A stretch of DNA of 64,000 nucleotides from Planctomycetota bacterium (GCA_021776785.1 JAJFFF010000011.1:1-64000); one strand, 5' to 3'; counted from the stretch's first letter, positions 1-8,172 are shown. The notes: generated from the sequence alone by a model not told the origin. Translations and numbers: made by a program.

Positions 1-80
1 TCCGCGCAGTTGGCTAGCCCCGATCAGGAGCCAGATTTTTCACACGCCGCGCCCCAAAAAAAACGGGCCGAGGACCCGAT

Positions 81-159
81 TGGCGCGAAATGGCGCGAAA
101 CGCCCCCCGCGATCCGCGCGGATTGACCTGGCTCCGTATGACGGGTTCCGTATGACGGG
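81..159. repeat. Short direct repeats upstream of the TetR gene
   Basis: Two small direct repeats lie ahead of the regulator gene. A 10-bp unit TGGCGCGAAA occurs twice in tandem at 81-90 and 91-100. A 13-bp unit TCCGTATGACGGG occurs at 133-145 and again at 147-159, giving a 14-bp period. They may be binding sites or replication slippage products. No gene was recognised in the first 219 bases of the window. Confidence 0.5.
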
Positions 160-198
160 ACTCGACCATCGATACGTTGACGGACGCGCATTCGGGGG

Positions 199-218
199 TT
201 ATAAAACGATCGTTCCAT
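199..218. promoter_or_regulatory. Candidate TetR operator overlapping the regulator's leader
   Basis: The core is the perfect palindrome AACGATCGTT (205-214), one base-pair turn ahead of the ATG at 220. Read on the minus strand, this site matches 820-839 (ahead of the downstream hydrolase) at 14 of 20 positions, sharing TGGAACG-N-TCG-N-T. TetR regulators usually bind such palindromes next to their own gene and their target, so autoregulation plus control of the neighbour is inferred. Confidence 0.5.
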
Positions 219-219
219 A

Positions 220-798
220 ATGGCGCGACCGCGGACGATCGACCCTGACAAGACCCTCCAGATGGCGATGGAGCTCTTCTGGCGCAAGGGCTACGACGCG
301 ACGTCGATCCAGGACCTCGTCGACTACACGGGAGTGAACCGAGCAAGTTTGTACAACGAGTTTGGCGACAAGCACTCGCTGTTCCTCCTCGCTCTGGAGC
401 GGTACACCGACTCCGTAGTGCCGCGGCGCATCGGCATTTTGACTGGGCCCGACGCGGGCGTCGCCGCGATCCGGGAGTACTTCGAAGCCGTCGTGTCGGA
501 TCTGCTCGGCCGGCAGGGCAAGCACGGATGCCTCATGGTGAACACGGCGACCGAACTCGCGGCCCACGACGCAAAAGCCGCTGGCATCGTCGGGCGCCAC
601 TTTGAGCGCCTCGAGCGCGCGTTTGAACACACCCTGCGCAGCGCGGCGCGGCGCGGCGAGTATGGCGGCGCGCGGATCAAGGCGACGGCTCGTTACCTCG
701 CGAGTTCCGCGCAGGGATTGATGGTCGTCGGCAAAGCACGCCGAGATCGGCGCGTTCTCAAAGACATCGTGGAGCGAACACTCACCTCCTTGGCGTGA
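220..798 (+). CDS. TetR/AcrR family transcriptional regulator
   Basis: This 192-residue protein has the family's normal length. The N-terminal helix-turn-helix spans about residues 9-55 and shows the typical run GYDATSIQDLVDYTGV followed by ASLYNEFGDKHSLF. The C-terminal ligand-binding half is helical and includes GCLMVNTATELA, a stretch common in regulators related to the TetR_C_16/YcdC-type group. These proteins are dimeric repressors released by small ligands. It lies 53 bp upstream of, and co-oriented with, a dehalogenase-like hydrolase. The intergenic gap carries a motif resembling the one in front of this gene, so the hydrolase is the likely target. The ligand is unknown. Confidence 0.92.
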   Translation: MARPRTIDPDKTLQMAMELFWRKGYDATSIQDLVDYTGVNRASLYNEFGDKHSLFLLALERYTDSVVPRRIGILTGPDAGVAAIREYFEAVVSDLLGRQGKHGCLMVNTATELAAHDAKAAGIVGRHFERLERAFEHTLRSAARRGEYGGARIKATARYLASSAQGLMVVGKARRDRRVLKDIVERTLTSLA

Positions 799-819
799 CG
801 CTCTTTTATTTTTCTAGTT

Positions 820-839
820 TTGGAACGTTCGGTAGTTAA
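820..839. promoter_or_regulatory. Second candidate TetR operator, ahead of the hydrolase
   Basis: The sequence TTGGAACGTTCGGTAGTTAA contains the palindrome GAACGTTC (823-830). It matches the reverse complement of 199-218 at 14 of 20 positions. It sits in the 53-bp gap between the regulator's stop and the hydrolase start, just upstream of the GGAGG ribosome-binding site (841-845), where a bound repressor could block transcription of the hydrolase gene. Confidence 0.45.
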
Positions 840-851
840 CTGGAGGACTCA

Positions 852-2075
852 ATGAGATTTCAAATGAAACTGATCGGCGTCGTGCTGCTCGGCGCGCTCG
901 TGCGGGCTGACGCCGCCGAGACACAATCGCGCTTCGTCGAAGTATTCGGCCAGCGCATGCACTACGTGGAACTGGGCGAAGGAGATCCGATTCTCTTTAT
1001 CCACGGGCAACCCGCGTCGTCGTATCTGTGGCGCAACGTCATGCCCCACGTCGCCAAGCGTGGTCGCGCGATCGCGATCGATCTGATCGGCATGGGCCAA
1101 TCCGGCAAACCCAAGATCGAGTACCGCTACGCGGATCACATTCGCTACCTCGAAGGGTTTATCCAAGCGCTCGGCCTGAAAAACATAACCCTGGTCGGGC
1201 ACGACTGGGGATCGGTTCTTGCGATGGACTACGCGATGCGCCACGGGGGCAACGTGTCTGGCCTCGTGCTGATGGAAGCTTTGATCCCGCCGGTGTTCCC
1301 TCTTAAAAGCATCGAGGCGCTGCCGTCCGAGGCGCGCGAACTGTTCGCTGGGTTTCGCGATCCGGTGATGGGTCGCAAATTGCTGATCGAGCAAAACGTG
1401 TTCATCGAAAAGATGCTCCCCGGTATGACACGCCGCGCGCTCACCAAGTCGGAGATGGACGCGTACCGCGCTCCGTTTCTCGATCCCACGACACGCGAAC
1501 CGCTCTACCGTTGGCCCAACGAGCTGCCCATCGCGGGGAAGCCGGCGGATATGCACGCGCGGTTCCTGCGCATCGGCGCCTGGCTGAAAAAGACGACGCT
1601 GCCGAAACTGCACCTGTACGCATCGCCTGGCGTCGTCAACCCGCCGCCGGTTGCCGCGTGGACCGCCGCCAACCTAAAAAACATCGAGACCGCGTACATC
1701 GGCCCGGGCCTGCACTTTGTGCAAGAGGATCAGCCGGAAGCAATCGGTCGCGCCATGGAGGACTGGCTGAGGCGGCTCCCGCCCCCGCGACCGGCGTACG
1801 TCTACGTGTCGTTTTCTGTGACCGACGCCGGCGCGTTCGATCGCTACAAAAAACTCGCCGGCCCCACCCTCGACAAGTACGGGGGCAAACTGGCGGCCCG
1901 GACGGGCTCCGCGATGCGGCTCGAGGGAACGGGGCCACGTAACGTCGTGATCTTGACGTTCCCGTCGGCGGAGCAGGCGCGCGCGTGGTACCGGTCGCCC
2001 GAATATCGACGGGCCAAAGACGAGCGCGAAGGCGCCGCGACGATGGAGTTCGTGCTCGTGGAGGCGAACGGATAA
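852..2075 (+). CDS. Exported haloalkane-dehalogenase-like alpha/beta hydrolase with C-terminal DUF1330 domain
   Basis: Residues 1-22 form a signal peptide. Residues 25-300 align by eye with subfamily-II haloalkane dehalogenases (DhaA/LinB type): RNVMPHV, DLIGMGQSGKP, GHDWGS, QNVFIE, REPLYRWPNELPIAG and IGPGLHFVQED. The catalytic triad appears complete as D118 (nucleophile), E142 and H288, and the halide-binding Trp is W119. The second halide-binding residue, Asn41 in DhaA (HGNP), is Gln53 here (HGQP), so true dehalogenation is uncertain and another hydrolase activity is possible. Residues ~310-405 are a DUF1330 domain (dimeric alpha-beta barrel fold). Family members are normally cytoplasmic and lack this tail. 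GGAGG at 841-845 supports the ATG at 852. Confidence 0.85.
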   Translation: MRFQMKLIGVVLLGALVRADAAETQSRFVEVFGQRMHYVELGEGDPILFIHGQPASSYLWRNVMPHVAKRGRAIAIDLIGMGQSGKPKIEYRYADHIRYLEGFIQALGLKNITLVGHDWGSVLAMDYAMRHGGNVSGLVLMEALIPPVFPLKSIEALPSEARELFAGFRDPVMGRKLLIEQNVFIEKMLPGMTRRALTKSEMDAYRAPFLDPTTREPLYRWPNELPIAGKPADMHARFLRIGAWLKKTTLPKLHLYASPGVVNPPPVAAWTAANLKNIETAYIGPGLHFVQEDQPEAIGRAMEDWLRRLPPPRPAYVYVSFSVTDAGAFDRYKKLAGPTLDKYGGKLAARTGSAMRLEGTGPRNVVILTFPSAEQARAWYRSPEYRRAKDEREGAATMEFVLVEANG

Positions 2076-2359
2076 GCGCGTTCGTCATCTTTCATCTGAC
2101 CGTCAAGGATCCTGACGCGTTCCGGCACTACGCGCAAGCGGTCGGCCCAACGCTTCCACCCTATGGCGGGGCCGTCGCGCTCCGTGGGCAACGCGCGAAG
2201 GTGTTGGACGGGGAACACGACGATGCCGTCGTCGGCGTGCTCCGCTTCCCCAACCGAGAGGCGGCGGCTGCGTGGTACGCCTCCGCTGAGTACCAAGCTC
2301 TGATCCCTGGCCGCGACACCGCGGCACGCGCAACCGTAATCGCATACGACGCACTCTGA
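1985..2359 (+). CDS. Second DUF1330 domain, out of frame with the hydrolase
   Basis: From about base 2072 this frame encodes a complete DUF1330 domain (FVIFHLTVKDPDAFRHYA, then AAAAWYASAEYQAL) that clearly resembles the domain ending the preceding hydrolase (YVYVSFSVTDAGAFDRYKK, then ARAWYRSPEYRRA). No ATG, GTG or TTG sits at the domain boundary. The only upstream start, GTG at 1985, would translate 29 residues of the hydrolase's own DUF1330 coding sequence in the wrong frame. Either it is a separate gene using that overlapped GTG, or the hydrolase once continued into a second DUF1330 domain and a -1 type frame change just before the TAA at 2073 split it. No slippery heptamer is seen at the junction. 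Confidence 0.6.
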   Translation: MVPVARISTGQRRARRRRDDGVRARGGERISAFVIFHLTVKDPDAFRHYAQAVGPTLPPYGGAVALRGQRAKVLDGEHDDAVVGVLRFPNREAAAAWYASAEYQALIPGRDTAARATVIAYDAL

Positions 2360-2591
2360 CAGACCCGCCGGGGCGGCCCACCAAACGAGCGGCTGCCCCG
2401 GCACATCTTGTGCAAGAGCGATCCACCGCGAGCAAAACAACCAACGTGCCGCGAACTCGCACGGGCGAATTTCAGATTCGCACGGCTGCGGTTTGTCCAG
2501 ACCTCGGAAGCCGCGCATCACAATCTTCGTCACTCCGACACGAGAGACTGGACGCCTCAGGAATGCGCGTATACACCGTGCGCATACAGCT

Positions 2592-3431
2592 ATGCGATTG
2601 ACACAACTAACGTCCCATGCCCTGCGCCACCTACGCCAACACGGCCTGCGCGCGACCGTAAACTATGCCGTGACGCGGCTCGCGAGTGCTCGCCGCGACC
2701 GGTTGGACGCGCGGTTCGACAAGAAATTTGGTGTGTGTACGAGTGGGGACGTCGAGCTGCACCAGCTTGGCGCAACCGGCGTCGTCGAGCGCGATGGATA
2801 TTTCTATCAGCCGAGCCCCGTTGCAAAAGTCCGCGCGATCCTCAGGCAGGTCGTGTTGGACCTCGAACCATCGACTCTTGTCGATTTCGGCTCCGGCAAG
2901 GGGCGCGTTCTCCTTCTCGCAAGTGAGTACCCGTTTCGGCAGGTCATCGGTGTTGAGTTTTCGAAAGAACTCCACGACATCGCCGAGCGCAACATCGCCG
3001 CTTACGACCCGCCCCGGCGACAGTGCGACTCCGTGCAATCCATCTGCGCCGACGCGCGCGACTTCGCGATCCCGGATGGACCGATCGCCCTGTATTTCTA
3101 CACTCCGTTCACGGGCGCCGTCATGGACCACGTCCTAAAAAACATCGTCGCTTCCCTGAAGCAAACCCCACGCCCGGCCGTCATCGCGTACTACGGAGCG
3201 GACCTTGATGTCGTGAGCAAAATTGAACAACTCGGTTGGATGAAACGCCGGCTCAAATTGCCATTTGACCGAACTCGGCCCCGCACCGATCAAAAAATGG
3301 GACTTGTGTTTCGCTATCCCATTCGTGAGCGGAGCCCCGACCGCCAGAGCTCGGTGGCGACGCGCACGGGAACTCTCACCGATACGGTAGACACGGTGCA
3401 AGGCCAATCGGGCGTCACGGACCCGCGCTGA
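2592..3431 (+). CDS. Class I SAM-dependent methyltransferase
   Basis: This 279-residue protein carries the Rossmann motif I as LVDFGSGKGRVLLLAS and motif II as VIGVEFSKEL, followed by the acidic/aromatic motif IALYFYTPFTG in place of a catalytic NPPF-like loop. The open frame extends back to 2493, but the added 33 residues are Arg/Thr-rich and unlike a protein start, so the ATG at 2592 (MRLTQLTSHAL) is preferred. A nearby ATG has no strong Shine-Dalgarno. The substrate cannot be told. Similar stand-alone methyltransferases of this FGSGKGR type often accompany glycan or small-molecule genes, but there is no such context here. Confidence 0.75.
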   Translation: MRLTQLTSHALRHLRQHGLRATVNYAVTRLASARRDRLDARFDKKFGVCTSGDVELHQLGATGVVERDGYFYQPSPVAKVRAILRQVVLDLEPSTLVDFGSGKGRVLLLASEYPFRQVIGVEFSKELHDIAERNIAAYDPPRRQCDSVQSICADARDFAIPDGPIALYFYTPFTGAVMDHVLKNIVASLKQTPRPAVIAYYGADLDVVSKIEQLGWMKRRLKLPFDRTRPRTDQKMGLVFRYPIRERSPDRQSSVATRTGTLTDTVDTVQGQSGVTDPR

Positions 3432-3724
3432 ATCGCGCCGAAAAACGCGCCACGCCGCTTGGCGCGATGCAACGACCGCGGAAAACCGGGCGCGTGTGCG
3501 CATCGTGGCGCAACGAGGACAGATTCTTCCACCGGCTTAGCTCGGCATCGGATCATCAAACAGGCGGCGGGCTCTTCGGCTCGCGAGCATTCTTGCTCCG
3601 ATGACGACACGAGACATGTGCTCGGTTCCGAGACCGGACCCCCTCTCTGCCAAGCTGTCGCGCGGCGTGGGTTACGCCCCTACCTGTCGATCGCGGTCGG
3701 CACTTGACCGCCTTTTTCCGGGCC
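3432..3724. other. Intergenic region without a convincing gene
   Basis: The gap lies between a plus-strand methyltransferase and the 3' end of a minus-strand lipoprotein gene. A short plus-strand open frame at 3459-3707 has no recognisable domain, is Arg/Ser/His-rich and lacks a ribosome-binding site, so it is not called. No strong terminator hairpin was seen. Confidence 0.4.
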
Positions 3725-4501
3725 CTACTCGATGATGCGTTCGATCACGAGCGTCGCGAGAGCGAGCGGTTCACTTACGAAGTGCGCGCCGTTGTCGCCG
3801 ACTCGATGAATCGGATCGTGCGGCGTCACGTCGCTGTTGTTGCTGTCGAAGTCTTGGCCCGCGTCCGTGCCCGCGTCGTACACCGTTGTCAGATCGATCT
3901 CCAGTCGATCGATCCACGCCCCGCCCGGACACAGGTCGACGTTGCGCACACCCAAGAACCAATCGGGACTCGGCGCGATCATGCTCGTTAGGCTTAAGAA
4001 GTGGTGCAACTCGGTCGCGGTTACTTCAATCGACGTCGATCCGGTGGCGCCGACCCCGGATGCTGTAAACCCGCTCAGCGCACGCCCGTCCGTGATCAGG
4101 TCATCGATCTCGTCGCGCGCCGTTCCGGTGCTGCCGGTCTCCGCCATCTGTTCGATGCCGTCGCTCGCGATCGCCACGCCGTCGCTGTTCCAAAACACGC
4201 TCTGTTCGGCGTGCACGGTTCCCACGGGCGCGGAGAAGTGCGCGCCGGACGGAAACTCGGTCGGATGACGCGCGGCGGTCCACGTTCCCCTGAATGTGAT
4301 CCGAAACGTCGCCTCTTTTTTTTCGTCGTCCTCCGGCGGAGGAGGAGGCGGCGGCGGAACCGGGTCCTCCGGCATCTCGGGTTCGGAATCTTCGGGCGCT
4401 TCCATTCCGTCGGCGCCATCGACGGGCGCCGTGCTGCCGCTGCAACCGCACCAAAGCAGGGCGAGCAACGCGAGAAAGACAAGTCGTGTGGAGTTGTGCA
4501 T
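3725..4501 (-). CDS. Lipoprotein with a spondin-type domain
   Basis: The start at 4501 (MHNSTRLVFLALLALLWCGC) gives a lipoprotein signal peptide with lipobox LWC/GC, so the protein is anchored outside the cytoplasmic membrane. Residues ~25-55 are an acidic, Pro-rich spacer ending in eight prolines and DDEKKE. From ~60 to the end it matches the Spondin_N pattern: ATFRITFRGTWTAARHP, then DWFLGVRNVDLCPGGAW, the IDLTTVYDAGTDAGQDF stretch and a terminal ATLVIERI. In animals this domain binds membranes or adhesion partners. Bacterial copies are surface or secreted proteins of unknown role. The open frame runs on upstream to 4786, but that extension is Arg/Ser-rich and non-protein-like. It is divergent from the acetyltransferase at 4647. 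Confidence 0.85.
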   Translation of the reverse strand: MHNSTRLVFLALLALLWCGCSGSTAPVDGADGMEAPEDSEPEMPEDPVPPPPPPPPEDDEKKEATFRITFRGTWTAARHPTEFPSGAHFSAPVGTVHAEQSVFWNSDGVAIASDGIEQMAETGSTGTARDEIDDLITDGRALSGFTASGVGATGSTSIEVTATELHHFLSLTSMIAPSPDWFLGVRNVDLCPGGAWIDRLEIDLTTVYDAGTDAGQDFDSNNSDVTPHDPIHRVGDNGAHFVSEPLALATLVIERIIE

Positions 4502-4646
4502 GGTTGAGTTCCGATCCGAAGCGCGCAGGCGCCGACCAACGCAACCTATCAAACATCGGATGCGGCGCTCCCGTTGCGCAAGCGCGGCGTCCGACAAAAC
4601 GAAACTAAACCATCTACACGCTGCACCGTTGCGTACATTCGTGGCG

Positions 4647-5171
4647 ATGAGCGAGCCTTTTCGATTCCCAACCATCGAAACGGCGCGACTCCGTCTCCGT
4701 CTCTTAGCGCTGGACGACGCCGACGCGTTGTATCGACACTTCTCCGACGATGAAGTCACGCACTTCATGGACATCGACGCGCTCAAGAGTCTCGACGAGG
4801 CCCGAGATGTGATCGCGTTTCATCTCAACGACTCGGGCTGCCGATGGGGCGTGTTCGACAAGATCAGCGGCGCGCTGATCGGTACGTGCGGCTACCACTG
4901 CTGGATCCAAGGTGAAAACGCCAGGGCCGAGATCGGATACGACCTCGGCAAAGCGCATTGGGGACAAGGCCTGATGATCGAAGCGGTGAAACCCGTCATC
5001 GACTTCGGATTCAAGACCATGGGCCTACAGCGGATCGAGGCCGACGTCGAACCCGACAATCACCGCTCGATCCAGCTGCTCGCCCGGCTCGGATTTCAAG
5101 AATTGCCTGAAAAGCTCGGTCCGCTTCCGTGGTTTGCGTTGCCACGAACCGATTGGGAGCGACGAATCTAA
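4647..5171 (+). CDS. GNAT N-acetyltransferase, RimJ/RimL type
   Basis: This 174-residue protein has all the hallmarks of the RimJ/RimL branch: an N-terminal [19 protein letters not shown], the acetyl-CoA-binding region [19 protein letters not shown], then [22 protein letters not shown]. It acetylates an amino group, often a protein N-terminus or a small molecule, but the acceptor cannot be deduced. The open frame begins at 4296, but the extra residues are a Ser/Gly run made by the antisense of the neighbouring lipoprotein's proline tract, so the ATG at 4647 is the real start. Its stop overlaps the stop of msrA, which converges on it. Confidence 0.9.
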   Translation: MSEPFRFPTIETARLRLRLLALDDADALYRHFSDDEVTHFMDIDALKSLDEARDVIAFHLNDSGCRWGVFDKISGALIGTCGYHCWIQGENARAEIGYDLGKAHWGQGLMIEAVKPVIDFGFKTMGLQRIEADVEPDNHRSIQLLARLGFQELPEKLGPLPWFALPRTDWERRI

Positions 5172-5650
5172 CGAACCGTCGAAGAACACGCATCCTGGCC
5201 ACGTTTGGCCAAGTACTGCTGGTGGTATTCCTCGGCGCGCCAGAAGTTTTCGGCCGGCGCGATGTGGGTCACGATCGGTCCCGCGAATCGTCCCGCCGCG
5301 TCTTGCTCGGCTTTGGACGCGCGCGCGGTTTCTTCCTGATCTGGCGTCGTGTAAAAGATCGCGGAGCGGTACTGCGTGCCCACGTCGGGCCCCTGGCGGT
5401 TGAGCTGAGTCGGATCGTGGCTCGCCCAAAAGAGTTCCACGAGCTCCCCGTAACTCACCTTGCGCGGGTCGTACGTGATCTGCACGGCCTCCGCGTGTCC
5501 GGTCTTGCCGGTGCAAACGTGTTGATACGTTGGTTCGTTGATGGCACCGCCGGTGTACCCAACAGCGGTGGTTAAGACGCCTTCGACTGTTCGGAACGTC
5601 GCTTCGACGCCCCAGAAGCAGCCAGCGGCAAAGATGGCTACCTGATTCAT
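5168..5650 (-). CDS. msrA: Peptide methionine sulfoxide reductase MsrA
   Basis: MsrA reduces the S-form of methionine sulfoxide in proteins and free methionine. The signature GCFWG contains the nucleophilic Cys at residue 11. The methyl-binding and acidic motifs ([41 protein letters not shown]) and [12 protein letters not shown] with a following Cys as resolving residue are present. The length of 160 residues is normal for a single-domain enzyme. AAGGAC ahead of the ATG at 5650 supports this start rather than 5698. No signal peptide is visible, so it is cytoplasmic. It converges with the acetyltransferase and overlaps it by 4 bp. Confidence 0.95.
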   Translation of the reverse strand: MNQVAIFAAGCFWGVEATFRTVEGVLTTAVGYTGGAINEPTYQHVCTGKTGHAEAVQITYDPRKVSYGELVELFWASHDPTQLNRQGPDVGTQYRSAIFYTTPDQEETARASKAEQDAAGRFAGPIVTHIAPAENFWRAEEYHQQYLAKRGQDACSSTVR

Positions 5651-5941
5651 GGTCACTTGTCCTTTGTGCAGGGGTCCCCACCCCTCGCGGCCCAGCACAA
5701 CTTACGGGCTGCTTCAGGGGAAGTTTACCCCCCGCGCGGGTGGATGGGTTTTCAGCTTTTCTAAGCCGCGGGCCGGTGTCTCATTCGCCGCGATCTCGAA
5801 CGCAGCGCTCTATCTTGGGACACCCACGGCGCTTACGGGCACTAGAAACCGGGGCGTTCGGAGCAAACCCCGCCTCGCCAACATAGGGAAACCACCCTAT
5901 ATCGGCGCTCGCGGTGCTCCGATAACCTCGGCTGTATCAGC
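5651..5941. other. Intergenic region, probable divergent promoters
   Basis: This gap separates the msrA start from the start of the coiled-coil/actin operon on the opposite strand, so it must hold promoters for both. Nothing with clear identity was found. An AT-richer block near 5880-5940 directly precedes the coiled-coil gene. Confidence 0.35.
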
Positions 5942-6946
5942 ATGAAGCGGGAAGATAAGAAGCGCGTCACCTCGATCCTGGAGCAAAATGCCCAGCGCGT
6001 CCCGATCGTGGAGCTTGCGGCTAAAGGCAAGAGCCACGTACGGGTGATTTCAGGTGAAAAAGCCATGCAGCTGCTCGAGGCCGTGGTGGACGACGCGATT
6101 TCGCGCCGGAGCAACGAAGCCATTGACGCCGATCGCGATCGGATCGTCGGCGAGGCCAACGAGCAGTTCAAGCGCGTCGCCCGCATTCAGGCCGAAGCCG
6201 AGTCCTTAATCGATACGCAAAAGCAGTTGATCCAAGGCCAGGATCAGCGCATTCGCGATCTCGAGGGCAAGGTGCGCCGGGTGGCGGCTTCGGCCGGGCG
6301 ACGCGAGAAACGCCTCGCCAACGCACGCGAAACCATCCTGAACTACGACCAAGAGATCGAGCGGCTCGCGAACAAGGCGCAAGGGGATGCCAGCCTCATT
6401 GCAGAGTTGCGCCAAGCGCTGGTGGCTCGGACTCAAGAAGTCGAACGCGTGCAGGGGTTACTCGGCGACCTTCGGACCGAAATCTCTTCGATCCGGGACG
6501 GTGGCGCGGGCCGCGACGAACTCGACGCGGTGCGAAACGACATGGCGGAGATGAAGAATTTTCTTCAATCGCTGTCGGAGCAGAACGCGGCGGCCAGCCG
6601 CGATTCGATCGACGTCATGTTGTCGCGACTTCAAGAGCGCGAGTCTTCCCAGAGTGTGGAGCTAGAAAACCGGTTTGCCGCGACGATGAACTCGACGTTG
6701 GATCGGATTTCGAAAACGCTGCATCGGGCCACCGCGCAGCCCGTCGATTCGCCGATCGAGGCGACCGACGCGTTGGTCTCGCGCATCTTCGACGGATCGA
6801 TGGAGATGGAGTCCAACCTCGCGCGCTTAGACGTCGATGAGACGACTGAGAACGACGGCATTTCGAAGAGCCTCGATCGCTTGCGGCGGATGCGCGAACG
6901 CGCGCTGTCGGATGACGATGGTGACGAGGAGACGGCAAGCCGATAG
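5942..6946 (+). CDS. Coiled-coil protein, partner of the actin-like gene
   Basis: This 334-residue soluble protein has no signal peptide or membrane segment. After a short basic N-terminus with VRVISGEKAMQLLEAV, residues ~55-250 are dominated by charged, heptad-like sequence (for example AEAESLIDTQKQLIQGQDQR and RELRQALVARTQEVERVQ-like repeats), indicating long coiled coils. The C-terminus is acidic (DDDGDEETASR). It is 72 bp upstream of the actin-like gene and co-oriented, so the two are probably one operon. By analogy with filament systems it may organise, anchor or nucleate the actin-like protein, but no recognised family supports this and the function is unknown. Confidence 0.8.
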   Translation: MKREDKKRVTSILEQNAQRVPIVELAAKGKSHVRVISGEKAMQLLEAVVDDAISRRSNEAIDADRDRIVGEANEQFKRVARIQAEAESLIDTQKQLIQGQDQRIRDLEGKVRRVAASAGRREKRLANARETILNYDQEIERLANKAQGDASLIAELRQALVARTQEVERVQGLLGDLRTEISSIRDGGAGRDELDAVRNDMAEMKNFLQSLSEQNAAASRDSIDVMLSRLQERESSQSVELENRFAATMNSTLDRISKTLHRATAQPVDSPIEATDALVSRIFDGSMEMESNLARLDVDETTENDGISKSLDRLRRMRERALSDDDGDEETASR

Positions 6947-7018
6947 CGCGACCACGCGACCGGCCGAGGGGTGCGCGACAAGCAGCGCGACGGAGAGAGA
7001 GTAGACGGAGGAAGAACC

Positions 7019-8110
7019 ATGAGCGGCGATACGAATAAGATCGAATTCAACAACGACGATCCGATGGATCAGATCCAAAGTGCGGATCTGCCCCAAAAAC
7101 CTCGTCAGACCGAAACCGATCGCATACCCGGTAAGGGCCTCGATGTCGGCACCGCCAATCTCTTGAGTGCGGCGCAAACGCGCGAAGGCAAAGTGATCGT
7201 CAAGCGCGAGCGCAACATGTTCTTGGAGATTCCCTCGAACTTCCAGCGCAACCGCTCGATGCTGACGAAGTTGAACGTGCCGTACGTTTCGTACCGCGAT
7301 CGGCTCTATGTCTTAGGCGACTCGTCGTTCAACTTGGCCAACATGTTTGGCCGTGAAGTGCGCCGCCCGATGCGCGATGGGTTCTTATCGCCCAACGAGC
7401 AGGACGCGATCCCGATGCTGCGTTTTATCGTCGAGCGCTTGCTCGGCGCGCGCACGGTCGAAAACGAGCCGGTGTACTTTTGCATCCCCGCCGCGTCGAT
7501 CGACCGTGACAACGACACGATCTATCACCGCGGCGTGGTCGAAGGACTGCTCAAGAAACTTGGCTACGTGCCCCACGCGATCAATGAAGGTCACGCGGTC
7601 GTGTACTCCGAGCTCGCCGAGCAGGAATTCACCGGCATCGGCATCTCGTGCGGCGGCGGCATGTTTAACGTGTGCGTCGCGTACAAGACGATCCCCGCCG
7701 TTACGTTTTCTGTCAGCCGCGGCGGTGACTGGATCGATGAACACGTCGCCAAGGTGATGGGGATGCCCCGCACGCGCGCGACCGACATCAAAGAATCCGG
7801 CACCAACCTCTTGGAGCCGCGCAACCGCGAAGAAGAAGCGGTCGTGCTGTACTACCGCAACCTTATCGAATACGTGCTGCGCAACTTGGCGCAGCGTTTC
7901 CGCATCGCCGAAGACGTCCCGTCGTTTCGCGACCCCGTTGAAATCGTGGTCGCCGGCGGCACGAGTATGGTCGGCGGTTTTGTCGACATTTTTGCCGAGG
8001 AGCTCAAGAAGGTGGACTTCCCGCTTTCTGTCGCTTCGATACGCCGAGCGGAAGACCCGCTCACCTCGGTCGTGCGCGGCTGCTTGATTGCTGCTGCTCT
8101 CGACCAATAA
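7019..8110 (+). CDS. Divergent actin-like (MreB/ParM/FtsA superfamily) protein
   Basis: The actin-fold nucleotide motifs are visible in order. Phosphate 1 is GLDVGTAN (residues 40-47). The region of the catalytic Glu is HAINEGHAVV (E190). Phosphate 2 is GIGISCGGGMFNVCV (205-219), followed by VSRGGDWIDEHV, and the adenosine motif is IVVAGGTSMVGGF. In MreB and FtsA phosphate 2 reads D-I-G-G-G. Here the Asp that handles Mg and water is Ser210, so ATP hydrolysis may be altered. The first ~38 residues are a polar extension. GGAGG at 7007-7011 fixes the start at 7019. The preceding coiled-coil gene suggests a two-component cytoskeletal system. It is not a standard mreB because there are no mreC/mreD neighbours. 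Confidence 0.85.
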   Translation: MSGDTNKIEFNNDDPMDQIQSADLPQKPRQTETDRIPGKGLDVGTANLLSAAQTREGKVIVKRERNMFLEIPSNFQRNRSMLTKLNVPYVSYRDRLYVLGDSSFNLANMFGREVRRPMRDGFLSPNEQDAIPMLRFIVERLLGARTVENEPVYFCIPAASIDRDNDTIYHRGVVEGLLKKLGYVPHAINEGHAVVYSELAEQEFTGIGISCGGGMFNVCVAYKTIPAVTFSVSRGGDWIDEHVAKVMGMPRTRATDIKESGTNLLEPRNREEEAVVLYYRNLIEYVLRNLAQRFRIAEDVPSFRDPVEIVVAGGTSMVGGFVDIFAEELKKVDFPLSVASIRRAEDPLTSVVRGCLIAAALDQ

Positions 8111-8172
8111 CAAGTCCCACACCCCCGCCCCCGCGCAGGCTACATAGCCGGACCCGAGCCGGTACCTTTCCA

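Noticed and set aside
2073..2075. Read-through or programmed frameshift at the hydrolase stop
   Set aside because: The stop is TAA, there is no slippery heptamer or clear downstream pseudoknot, and the next domain is in a different frame, so a simple frameshift or separate gene is more likely.
7019..8110. Annotation of the actin-like gene as mreB
   Set aside because: Motif spacing and the Ser in phosphate 2 differ from MreB, the N-terminus is extended, and mreC/mreD are absent.
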